In this document: positions 52,201-60,224 of the stretch, piece after piece
How positions within the stretch are numbered: the stretch's first letter is position 1
How the letters are laid out: the number at the start of each line of letters is the position of its first letter
Origin: Clostridia bacterium
GTDB taxonomy: Bacteria > Bacillota > Clostridia > Oscillospirales > CAG-272
Length of the DNA stretch: 63,094 nt
NCBI GenBank assembly: GCA_017547755.1
Contig: JAFYOX010000046.1
Span: 1-63,094, forward strand
Direction: 5' to 3'
Notes under the pieces: model-generated
Told to the model about the DNA's origin: nothing
What the model saw: only the letters and a program-made list of their open reading frames with translations
The model's database searches: none
Translations under genes and position numbers: made by a program

Positions 52201-53598
52201 ATGAAACTCAATCTCGGTGAAAATATACGCAAATTCCGCAAGCGCATCGACTGGACGCAGGAGCAGCTTGCCGACCGTCTCGGCGTATCGTATCAGTCCG
52301 TCAGCCGGTGGGAAAGCGGAAACGGCTATCCCGACATGGAGCATCTGCCGACGATGGCGCGGCTGTTTTCCGTCACGATGGACGAACTGATCGGCTATGG
52401 AGATGAAAATCAGAAACTGCCGCGTCAGGAAATGCAGGAAAAGTTCCGTAAGACGCTGGAAAGCGGTGACATCGACGAGATCGTATCGCTCATGCGACTG
52501 CTCCGCTACGAATATCTCGACGAATTCGACCAGATCTTTTTCCCGCTCCATTATGCCGCTTCTCATCATAAACTGAACGAATCCCCGAAATTTATGGAGG
52601 AACTCCGTCTTCTGGTGGGGGAATATCTGAAGCACGGAACGCAGCAATGGGCAAAGATGACGCTGATCGAAATCATGATCGAGCTGGAAGACGACGAGCA
52701 TTTTGAACGTCTGGTCGAGGAACACAGCATTCCCGAAAATCACGATCTGACCATCAACGGGATGTTCATGAAGCGGGCTATAGCAAAAGAAGACGATGAA
52801 GCATACAAATTCACCCGTGCAGTCCATAAAATGCAGACAATGTATGAGTATTTCCATCGGGATCGTCTGGTATGGTACAAAAAATGGGATCCTGCGTGGC
52901 ATGGTGTTGTCCCGAAGGAAGTGGAAGATGATCTTCCAGACGTTCCGGAACTCGATCCGTTTGTCTGCGCGGAACGGAGCCGCCGAAAACTGCGGATGCT
53001 CCACGATTTCAACGGTGTCGATCCGGACGAAAAGCATCCCGTTTCCGGGGACGGCGAACTTGATTTGTGGTACACCGTGCGGATGGAACTCGGCTTTTTC
53101 TACGCGGCACAGTTGTCCGCCTGCGGGGAACATGACCTTGCGCTGACCGTTCTCGAAGACTGCACTTCGCTGATCGAGAAGGCGCACGATTTTCCGGACA
53201 GTCCGATAAAATGTCAGAAGTGCGGCAGCCGGGACTGGCCGACACTCACCTGCAAATCGCCGGAACTTGCGGAAATCACGGCGAAACGGTCCCGGTGTAC
53301 CATGACCGACAGTGATATTCCGCCGGAAGTCAGTATTTCCTATCGTCCGAACCGGGAGTTCAAACATATCAAAGCGCCGTTTGAACATTTTTCGCTGGGA
53401 ATTCTTCAGCACTGGGAGTACAGCTGCCTGACCGGACAGAATATTCCGCGGGAAGGATTCCGTTCGAGCTGGTTCGACCCGATCCGGAATCATCCGCGTT
53501 ATCTCGCCGTGGTCGAACGGATCCTCAAAGCAGAAGGCGACGGAACCTGCAGGGCAAGGAAGACTGAAACGACGGAAGATTCTTCTTCGGATGCCTGA
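52201..53598 (+). CDS. XRE regulator with unrecognised C-terminal domain, paralogue 2
   Basis: The 465-aa protein is a paralogue of the 427-aa protein at 45960. Both have a helix-turn-helix (6-60) and the shared C-terminal phrases: DEKHPVSGDGELDL here, a later SCLTGQNIP segment and the WFDPIRNHPRY end. It also has a C-x2-C pair (CQKCG) and an Asp/Glu tail. Its C-terminal region is unlike any family I can name. It stands alone, before the SLH gene. Its DNA target is unknown. Confidence 0.85.
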   Translation: MKLNLGENIRKFRKRIDWTQEQLADRLGVSYQSVSRWESGNGYPDMEHLPTMARLFSVTMDELIGYGDENQKLPRQEMQEKFRKTLESGDIDEIVSLMRLLRYEYLDEFDQIFFPLHYAASHHKLNESPKFMEELRLLVGEYLKHGTQQWAKMTLIEIMIELEDDEHFERLVEEHSIPENHDLTINGMFMKRAIAKEDDEAYKFTRAVHKMQTMYEYFHRDRLVWYKKWDPAWHGVVPKEVEDDLPDVPELDPFVCAERSRRKLRMLHDFNGVDPDEKHPVSGDGELDLWYTVRMELGFFYAAQLSACGEHDLALTVLEDCTSLIEKAHDFPDSPIKCQKCGSRDWPTLTCKSPELAEITAKRSRCTMTDSDIPPEVSISYRPNREFKHIKAPFEHFSLGILQHWEYSCLTGQNIPREGFRSSWFDPIRNHPRYLAVVERILKAEGDGTCRARKTETTEDSSSDA

Positions 53599-53664
53599 AA
53601 TATCAAAATATATGAAATAAAAATGAATTTATATTACAGTTTTATTGCATTTGCATAAAAACCA

Positions 53665-53693
53665 TTGCAATCCGCACCTCCGTGTGATATCAT
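53665..53693 (+). promoter_or_regulatory. SLH gene promoter
   Basis: TTGCAA (53665-53670) and TATCAT (53688-53693) are separated by 17 bases, placing the transcript start near 53700. Confidence 0.6.
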
Positions 53694-53700
53694 ATCCTCG

Positions 53701-53725
53701 CGGCGGACGAAAGAACGCTCCGCCG
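53701..53725 (+). promoter_or_regulatory. Possible mRNA 5'-end hairpin
   Basis: CGGCGGA (53701-53707) pairs with TCCGCCG (53719-53725), loop 11 bases. It sits at the predicted transcript start, where a stem of this kind can protect mRNA from decay. A flanking ATATC/GATAT pair may extend it. Confidence 0.5.
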
Positions 53726-53755
53726 GCTGATATACCTACTAAAACGGAGGATACC

Positions 53756-56695
53756 ATGAATCATCGTACGAACAAGATTCTGAGTACCTCTCTGGCGGCA
53801 CTGATGGTCGCCGGAAGCGGTACGATGACCTTTGCGAAAACTTATGACGACGTTGACTCCGACCACAAGGCAAAGACTGAAATCTCCATTTTATCCGACA
53901 TCGGCGTGATCAAAGGAACCGCCGACGGAGAATTTTCTCCGGACGAACTCGTCACCCGCGAACAGATGGCGGCGTTCCTGTTCCGCCTGATGCTCGGCCG
54001 TGACGACGCCGGACGCGTCAACACCACCGGATTCACCGACCTTTACGAACCGTACTATCACGGCGCGATCTCCTGGGCGAACGCGGCAGGCTACCTCCGC
54101 GGCACGTCGAAGACAACCTTCGAACCCACGAAGGGGATCACCAAGCAGGACGCCATGACCATGCTCGTCCGTGCGCTCGGTCAGGACAGCGACAAGATGA
54201 ACGACAATTATCCGTGGTCGTACATCAACGCGGCGATCAAGCTCGGACTTGACCGCGGTCTCGAAGACATCGGCTATGAAGAGACCCTCACCCGTGCCGA
54301 AACGGCGGTGATCCTGTACAATGCGCTTACCGCGGAATACCTCATCGGCAAAACGACCGCGAACGGCAATGTCTACTACGAATCCACCTCCATCATCGAA
54401 GAAGTCTTCGATTACAGCATGACCGACGCGATCCTCGTTTCCACCAACGACTATTCCATCGACGGGGACACCACCGTCAAGAACGACCATGTCACCCTGC
54501 GCGGGACCGGCGACGACGACAAAACCTTCTATATGACCGTTCCGTTTGAGCAGATGGATCTCTCCGGCGCGGAAAACGATCATCTCGGCCGCGCTTACCG
54601 CGTGATCTACAGCAGTACGAACGGCAAGCATTCCGTCCTTTCCGCGGTTCCGATGAGCGACGCGAAATCCTTCGATACCGCGAAAGTCGACACCGACCGT
54701 GATACCGTGGAGATCGGCGGCGTGAAGTACACTCTCGTCGAAGAGTATTCCGACGAACTTTCCACCAACAACAACGAACTCATCCTGCACGCCTACGACG
54801 ACAACGGCAGACTGGAAGTCATCGAAGACCTTGACGAACTTTCCGATCTTCTCGGATTCTACCGCATCACGCTCTTCTCCGACAACGGGGAAGAAACCGC
54901 AAAGCGCGGTCTGATCCGCGTCTTCGAAATGGACATCCTTGAAACCGACAAGGACGGCGGCATCAATCTCGCGGACGGCGAAAAGGCGGACGACCTCAAC
55001 ATTGTCAACGAAGCCGACGCGGAAGATGACGACCACGTTCTCTACTACTACAACGAAAAGACTGCGGAACTTCACATCGCGGAAGTTCTTGATACCGTAA
55101 GCGGCACCGTCAAGCGTATTACCGCGTCCAGCGTCCGCATCGGCGACGATTCCTACAGCCTCGGCAACAAGACCGCCGGCATTACCGCGGACTCCATCCG
55201 GAACAAGCTCGAACTCGGCTCGAACGTCACCGCAGTCATCCACAACGGTGCGGTCGTTGCGGTTGCGGAAGGCGTGACCCTGTCCGACTCCAGCGAATAT
55301 CTCGTCGCACTGGACGACGCACACCGCATCTACGAAGACGGCAGCTTCCGCTACGTCCTCACCGCGTTCGTTGACGGTAAGGAACAGAACATCTACGTGA
55401 AGAACGCCGACGCGGAAGCGGGCAGAATCTACCGTTACACCAAATCCGGCGGCGAATATAAGCTGATCGCACCCGAAACCGAAGACGGCATTGTCCTCTC
55501 CGGCAAGAATGAATTCGTCCAGAACCAGAACGGCCTTGATGAGATCGCTTACCTGATCGAATCTGCCGCCAATACCGCCATCGAACTCGGCGGAAGCAAT
55601 TACTACACGATCTCCCGCGGTGACGCAGAAAGCATCGCATCCGTCAAGGGACTTGACAGCATCCGCTTTGTCACCGACAAGGATACCGTTATCCTTGTGA
55701 ATGACGGCGGCACCATCCTGCAGAGAACCGGCAAATACGAATCCAGCATCCATGTGAACGACGGCGCATACGTCGCGGCGGTCTTCAATAACGAAGTCGG
55801 CTCCGTGGAAACTCTCCGTTATCTCTACATCAGCGACGGTGAACTCGGCAATTATGACCTCAACGCGGAATTCGTACGCATCCTCGCGGAAAACGGTCTC
55901 GTATATGAAGACGGCAGAGCGTATGTCGAATATATCGTCTACAACTTTGCCACAAACAAGATCGAAACCAGACTTTCGAAGTCCGATGACCTCACCGTCG
56001 GCGAAGATTACCGCTGCGGCAGCGACGAAACGATCACCGAAGACAAGTCCGAACACGTTGTGACCGGCTTTGTGACCGGCTACACCTCCGGTACCGTATC
56101 CATCGACGGCTCCACCTTCACCCATGCGGCAGGCATGAAGGTCATCCGTATTGTGAACGACAACGGTACTTTCAAGGCGGAAGAAGTCAAACTTGCGGAT
56201 CTCTATATGAAGAACGTCGAATTCATCGCCGACAAGGGCCAGATCACCTTCATTCTGGAAGCCGATGCACCGGAATTCACCGCTTCCGCAAACGGTCAGA
56301 AGATCACCGTGACCCCGGATTTTGACCTTGCAAACTTCGCGGACAGCCGTCTGACTATCAGCGAACTGACCGACCGCGACGGCAAAAAAGCGGACCTTAC
56401 CGGCAGCGTGATCGCTTTCGGTACGGACAATACCATCGAAGTGACCCTCGCGGAAACCACCGTCCTCGAAAACGGCGAATACAAGCTCACCTTCAGGATC
56501 GGCAGCAAGTCCTTTGCGGTGAACTTCACCTATGAAGTGACCGAAACTCCGGATCAGCCGGATCAGCCGGAACAGCCGGATCAGCCGGAAGAACCGGAAA
56601 CTCCCGAGCAGCCGGAACAGCCGGAGAACCCGGAAACTCCGGAAGAACCCGAACAGCCGGAAAATCCCGACAACAACGACGGCGTGAATCCGTAA
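53756..56695 (+). CDS. SLH-domain surface protein
   Basis: The 979-aa exported protein has a signal peptide (cleavage near residue 28, TFA), then three S-layer homology repeats (about 29-190: YDDVDSDHKAKTEISILSDIG, FTDLYEPYYHGAISWANAAGYL, TFEPTKGITKQDAMTMLVRALG). A long beta-rich region and a C-terminal Pro/Glu/Gln-rich tail follow, with no LPxTG sorting signal. SLH repeats bind secondary cell-wall polymers. GGAGG precedes the ATG at 53756. It is probably an abundant surface protein. The middle part is not recognised. Confidence 0.9.
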   Translation: MNHRTNKILSTSLAALMVAGSGTMTFAKTYDDVDSDHKAKTEISILSDIGVIKGTADGEFSPDELVTREQMAAFLFRLMLGRDDAGRVNTTGFTDLYEPYYHGAISWANAAGYLRGTSKTTFEPTKGITKQDAMTMLVRALGQDSDKMNDNYPWSYINAAIKLGLDRGLEDIGYEETLTRAETAVILYNALTAEYLIGKTTANGNVYYESTSIIEEVFDYSMTDAILVSTNDYSIDGDTTVKNDHVTLRGTGDDDKTFYMTVPFEQMDLSGAENDHLGRAYRVIYSSTNGKHSVLSAVPMSDAKSFDTAKVDTDRDTVEIGGVKYTLVEEYSDELSTNNNELILHAYDDNGRLEVIEDLDELSDLLGFYRITLFSDNGEETAKRGLIRVFEMDILETDKDGGINLADGEKADDLNIVNEADAEDDDHVLYYYNEKTAELHIAEVLDTVSGTVKRITASSVRIGDDSYSLGNKTAGITADSIRNKLELGSNVTAVIHNGAVVAVAEGVTLSDSSEYLVALDDAHRIYEDGSFRYVLTAFVDGKEQNIYVKNADAEAGRIYRYTKSGGEYKLIAPETEDGIVLSGKNEFVQNQNGLDEIAYLIESAANTAIELGGSNYYTISRGDAESIASVKGLDSIRFVTDKDTVILVNDGGTILQRTGKYESSIHVNDGAYVAAVFNNEVGSVETLRYLYISDGELGNYDLNAEFVRILAENGLVYEDGRAYVEYIVYNFATNKIETRLSKSDDLTVGEDYRCGSDETITEDKSEHVVTGFVTGYTSGTVSIDGSTFTHAAGMKVIRIVNDNGTFKAEEVKLADLYMKNVEFIADKGQITFILEADAPEFTASANGQKITVTPDFDLANFADSRLTISELTDRDGKKADLTGSVIAFGTDNTIEVTLAETTVLENGEYKLTFRIGSKSFAVNFTYEVTETPDQPDQPEQPDQPEEPETPEQPEQPENPETPEEPEQPENPDNNDGVNP

Positions 56696-56726
56696 ATAAA
56701 TTTCCTGTGCCATAGGGAAAACGAAA

Positions 56727-56754
56727 AAGCTCATTCTGCGGAATGGGCTTTTTT
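56727..56754 (+). terminator. Terminator after the SLH gene
   Basis: Ten-bp arms (56727-56736 and 56741-56750, one G-U pair) with a 4-base loop are followed by a T-run. Confidence 0.82.
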
Positions 56755-56756
56755 CA

Positions 56757-56784
56757 TTGATTTTTCGGAAAACTGTGTTATAAT
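56757..56784 (+). promoter_or_regulatory. Promoter for the PHP/rhamnosidase operon
   Basis: TTGATT (56757-56762) and TATAAT (56779-56784) are separated by 16 bases, and GGAAAGGA precedes the ATG at 56819. Confidence 0.65.
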
Positions 56785-56818
56785 AATAAGGAAAGAAAAT
56801 GCCCGGAAAGGAATCTCC

Positions 56819-57592
56819 ATGACCGACGCTCACGTTCACCTCGAGCGAGGCCCGTACACCGCCGCATGGGCGGAAGAATTCGTGACTGCCGCAAAAAATG
56901 CCGGCATCACGGAGCTGTGCCTGCTCGACCACTCCTATCTGTTCCGCGAATTTGCGCCGCTGTACGATGATCTCCGGCATTCGTCGGACTTTATCGACCG
57001 CTGGCTGTCCCGCAAAGCGGGGAAGCATACTCTCGACGAATATTTCCGGCTGATCGAAGACTTGCGGCCGCGGGATTACGGGATCACGCTCCGTTTCGGG
57101 CTTGAGATCTGCTTCCTTCCGGAACAGACTGACGCTATTGCACGTCTGATCGAACGGATGCCGCTCGATTTTACGGTCGGAAGCGTCCATTTTATCGATA
57201 ATTTCGCGTTCGATCACACGCCGGATCTCTGGCAGGGTGTGGATACCGACCGTGCGTACCGCCGTTTTTTCGAACATTCCATCGCTCTTGCGGAATGCGG
57301 ACTGTTTGACGGCATCGCACACCCCGATTCCGTGAAATTGTTCGGACACAGGCCGTCCTTCCCATTGGAGGAATCGTATGACACTCTCGCCGCCGCGCTG
57401 GCGTCCGCCGGAATGTACGCGGAGCAGAACAGCGGCATCTCCCGCCGGACCTCCGCGGAAGCCGGGATGGATCCCGCGCTGTATGCCGCCATGAAGAGGC
57501 ACGGCGTTCCCATCCGCACCGCATCCGACGCGCATACGCCTGCCGATGTCGGTGCAGGCATCCGTTATTTTTACGAAAATCATCTCATCTGA
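56819..57592 (+). CDS. PHP-domain histidinol-phosphatase-like protein
   Basis: The 257-aa PHP enzyme has MTDAHVHLERGPYT (HxH metal motif), LLDHSYLF, GLEICFLP, SVHFI and a late SDAHTPADVG. These match the HisK-type histidinol-phosphate phosphatase family, but many relatives act on other phosphates. It is 23 bases before the GH78 gene and shares its promoter. A role with rhamnose or its phosphate is possible; no his genes are present here. Confidence 0.85.
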   Translation: MTDAHVHLERGPYTAAWAEEFVTAAKNAGITELCLLDHSYLFREFAPLYDDLRHSSDFIDRWLSRKAGKHTLDEYFRLIEDLRPRDYGITLRFGLEICFLPEQTDAIARLIERMPLDFTVGSVHFIDNFAFDHTPDLWQGVDTDRAYRRFFEHSIALAECGLFDGIAHPDSVKLFGHRPSFPLEESYDTLAAALASAGMYAEQNSGISRRTSAEAGMDPALYAAMKRHGVPIRTASDAHTPADVGAGIRYFYENHLI

Positions 57593-57614
57593 ACCGCATA
57601 GAAAGGGAAGTACC

Positions 57615-60167
57615 ATGATCCAGGTTACCGCAGTATATCTCGACGGTGCGAAAATCGGCGAAGGAAGCCGGAAGTGCATCACCGATACCGACACCCCCAC
57701 ATTCTCGTGGGCTGTCCGCTCCGATAAGAAAAATGACCTCCAGAAAGCCGTCCGCGTGACCGTTTTTGATGACAAAACCGTTTACTGGGACAGCGGCATT
57801 GTAAAAAAGCCCGCGCAGTCCCTGAAATATGCGGGAACAAAGCTCCCGCATGGTACCCGCATCGATGTCAGCATCACCGTCACGGGAAGTGCCGGCGAAG
57901 AATCCCGTCCGTTCGTCACTTCGTTCGTGAACGGTGTCCTTACGGAAGACGAATTCGCGGGAAACTGGATCACCTCCGCCGAGCCGAACGACGGACGTGC
58001 GATCTATTTCCGCCGCGATTTCGATCTCGCCGGGGAAGTCGAATCCGCGTGCCTGTATGCCGCCGGCTACGGATATCACGCCGTGACGATCAACGGCATC
58101 GAAGCGGACGACGCGCTTCTCGATCCCGCACATTCGAATTACGCGAAAACCGCGTATTATGTGGTGTATCCCGACATTGCCCGCCTGTTTACGGGGATCC
58201 ATAACACCATCGGCATTACGGTCGCGGACGGCTGGCGGAACAATACCACACCGCTTGTCGAAAACGCCGTCGGCGGACGGAAGATTGAATTTGCCGGAGA
58301 ACCCGTCCTCTGGGCAATGCTGAAGCTCAATTATACCGACGGAACCAGTGAGATCATCGCAACGGACGGTGCATGGCAGTGCAAATTCGGTGCGATTGCC
58401 GCTTCCTCCATCTTTAACGGGGAGACCTACGACGCGGCGAAATCCGACCCGAACTGGAATACCGGCGACGCACGCGGCTTTGTTTCCTCGAAAATCACCG
58501 ATGCTCCCGGCGGAGCTCTCCGTCCGATGGTTCTCGAACCGATCCGCGTACAGAAAGAATATCCCGCGATCGAGATCACACAGCCGTCCGAAGATCGTTT
58601 CGTCGTTGATTTCGGGCAGAATATCTCCGGCGTTGTCCGGATGGTTCTTCCGGAAGATCTCACCATGGGACAGACCATCCGAATCTGCCATGCCGAAGAG
58701 CTCGACGAAGACGGCAGTCTCTATACTGCGCCGCTCCGAGATGCCCTCTGCACCGATACCTATATCGCATCCGGGGATTCCCGCGATCTGTTCCTCTGGC
58801 AGCCGCAGTTCACCTATCACGGATTCCGCTATGCCGAAGTCACCGGCGTGAAGTCCCTCGACAAGCGCGATATCACCGCCGTTATGTTCTGCACGGACAT
58901 CAAAAACGGAAGTTTCTTCCGCTGCGGAAGCGCGCTGGCGAACAAAATCCAGGAAAACATCGTCATGACCGAGATGGACAATATGCACTCCATCCTCACC
59001 GATTGTCCGCAGCGCGACGAACGCATGGGCTGGATGAACGACGCGACCGTCCGTTTCGAAGAAACTCCGTACAATTTCGATATCGGCCGCATGTTCCCGA
59101 AGATCGTCCGCGACATCATGGCGGAACAGCGCGAACACGGCGAATTCACCTGCTGCTGTCCGTTCGTTTTCGGCGGACTTCCGGCGGATCCCGTCTGTTC
59201 GTCCTTCCTCATTGCCGGAATGCAGGCGTATATGCACACCGGAAATCTCGAAATTCTCCGTGAAGCATACGACCGCTTTGCCGCATGGGAGGATTTCCTC
59301 CTTTCCCAAAGTGAAAATTACATCGTCAAGTACAGCTACTACGGCGACTGGGCGGCTCCGGAATATGCCTGCGCGGCGGAAGAAAACGCGGCAAACAAGG
59401 AGACCGACGGCATCCTGATGTCCACCGGCTACTCCTACTTCAACTGCAAGGCTCTTGCCAAGATGGCGCGTTACCTCCATCGTACCGATGACGCGTTCAA
59501 GTACATCGACCTTGCGATCAAGGTCGGCAAGGCGTTCCTTACGAAGTGGTGGCATCCCGAAACGGCAACGGTCGGCAGCGGATCGCAGGGCGCACAGGCG
59601 TTTGCGCTCTGGCTCGGTCTCATTCCCGGCGATTACGAACAAAAAGCCGCCGCTGTCATGTGCCGCGATCTGCGCGAACGGAATTTCCGCTTCACGACGG
59701 GCAACCTCTGCACGCGGTATCTCCTCGATATGCTTGCGAGATACGGCTATGTCGACGACGCATGGAAGCTGATGACAAATGAAACCTATCCGTCCTTCGG
59801 CTACATGATCCAGCATGAAGCGACGACGATCTGGGAACGCTTCGAACTCAAGAAGAATCCCGGCATGAATTCCCACAATCATCCGATGTACGGTGCGGCA
59901 GGATACTTCTTCTACGCATACATCGCCGGCATCGTTCCGACGGCACCGGGGTACGACAAGGTCCGCATCAAGCCGTACATTCCGACGCAGCTGGAATCCG
60001 CACACGCCGTGGTCGATACCGTGAAGGGCGACATTTCCGTCCGTTGGTCGAAACGCTACGGCAAGACGAGACTGTTCGTCGATATTCCGTTCGGTGTGAC
60101 TGCCGAAGTGGATTTCGGCGGCAAGGTGACGACGGTCGGTTCGGGCTATCATACGTTTGAAGCATAA
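57615..60167 (+). CDS. Alpha-L-rhamnosidase, GH78
   Basis: The 850-aa inverting enzyme removes terminal L-rhamnose from glycosides and pectin side chains. It has N-terminal beta domains, the GH78 catalytic signature DCPQRDERMGW with C464-P465-Q466-R467-D468-E469-R470 (E469 is the likely acid), and an (alpha/alpha)6 barrel, then a C-terminal beta domain. There is no signal peptide. ATG 57615 is preferred over 57546, because GGGAAG lies before it and the earlier frame overlaps the PHP gene. It is convergent with the glycyl radical gene. Confidence 0.92.
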   Translation: MIQVTAVYLDGAKIGEGSRKCITDTDTPTFSWAVRSDKKNDLQKAVRVTVFDDKTVYWDSGIVKKPAQSLKYAGTKLPHGTRIDVSITVTGSAGEESRPFVTSFVNGVLTEDEFAGNWITSAEPNDGRAIYFRRDFDLAGEVESACLYAAGYGYHAVTINGIEADDALLDPAHSNYAKTAYYVVYPDIARLFTGIHNTIGITVADGWRNNTTPLVENAVGGRKIEFAGEPVLWAMLKLNYTDGTSEIIATDGAWQCKFGAIAASSIFNGETYDAAKSDPNWNTGDARGFVSSKITDAPGGALRPMVLEPIRVQKEYPAIEITQPSEDRFVVDFGQNISGVVRMVLPEDLTMGQTIRICHAEELDEDGSLYTAPLRDALCTDTYIASGDSRDLFLWQPQFTYHGFRYAEVTGVKSLDKRDITAVMFCTDIKNGSFFRCGSALANKIQENIVMTEMDNMHSILTDCPQRDERMGWMNDATVRFEETPYNFDIGRMFPKIVRDIMAEQREHGEFTCCCPFVFGGLPADPVCSSFLIAGMQAYMHTGNLEILREAYDRFAAWEDFLLSQSENYIVKYSYYGDWAAPEYACAAEENAANKETDGILMSTGYSYFNCKALAKMARYLHRTDDAFKYIDLAIKVGKAFLTKWWHPETATVGSGSQGAQAFALWLGLIPGDYEQKAAAVMCRDLRERNFRFTTGNLCTRYLLDMLARYGYVDDAWKLMTNETYPSFGYMIQHEATTIWERFELKKNPGMNSHNHPMYGAAGYFFYAYIAGIVPTAPGYDKVRIKPYIPTQLESAHAVVDTVKGDISVRWSKRYGKTRLFVDIPFGVTAEVDFGGKVTTVGSGYHTFEA

Positions 60168-60180
60168 AGCGAAAGAAAGC

Positions 60181-60214
60181 AAATGGGATGGACTCTTTTC
60201 AGTCCATCCCATTT
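60181..60214. terminator. Bidirectional terminator, GH78 and glycyl radical enzyme
   Basis: Perfect 14-bp arms at 60181-60194 and 60201-60214 with a 6-base loop lie between the convergent genes and are flanked by A/T-rich sequence. Confidence 0.85.
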
Positions 60215-60224
60215 AATTTTATTC

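Noticed and set aside
53665-53755. Riboswitch (c-di-GMP or preQ1) in the SLH leader
   Set aside because: The conserved core bases of these classes are not present; only a simple terminal hairpin is visible.
53891-57775. 1294-codon minus-strand frame opposite the SLH gene
   Set aside because: It covers two real plus-strand genes, carries no motif and looks like a shadow created by high G+C codons.
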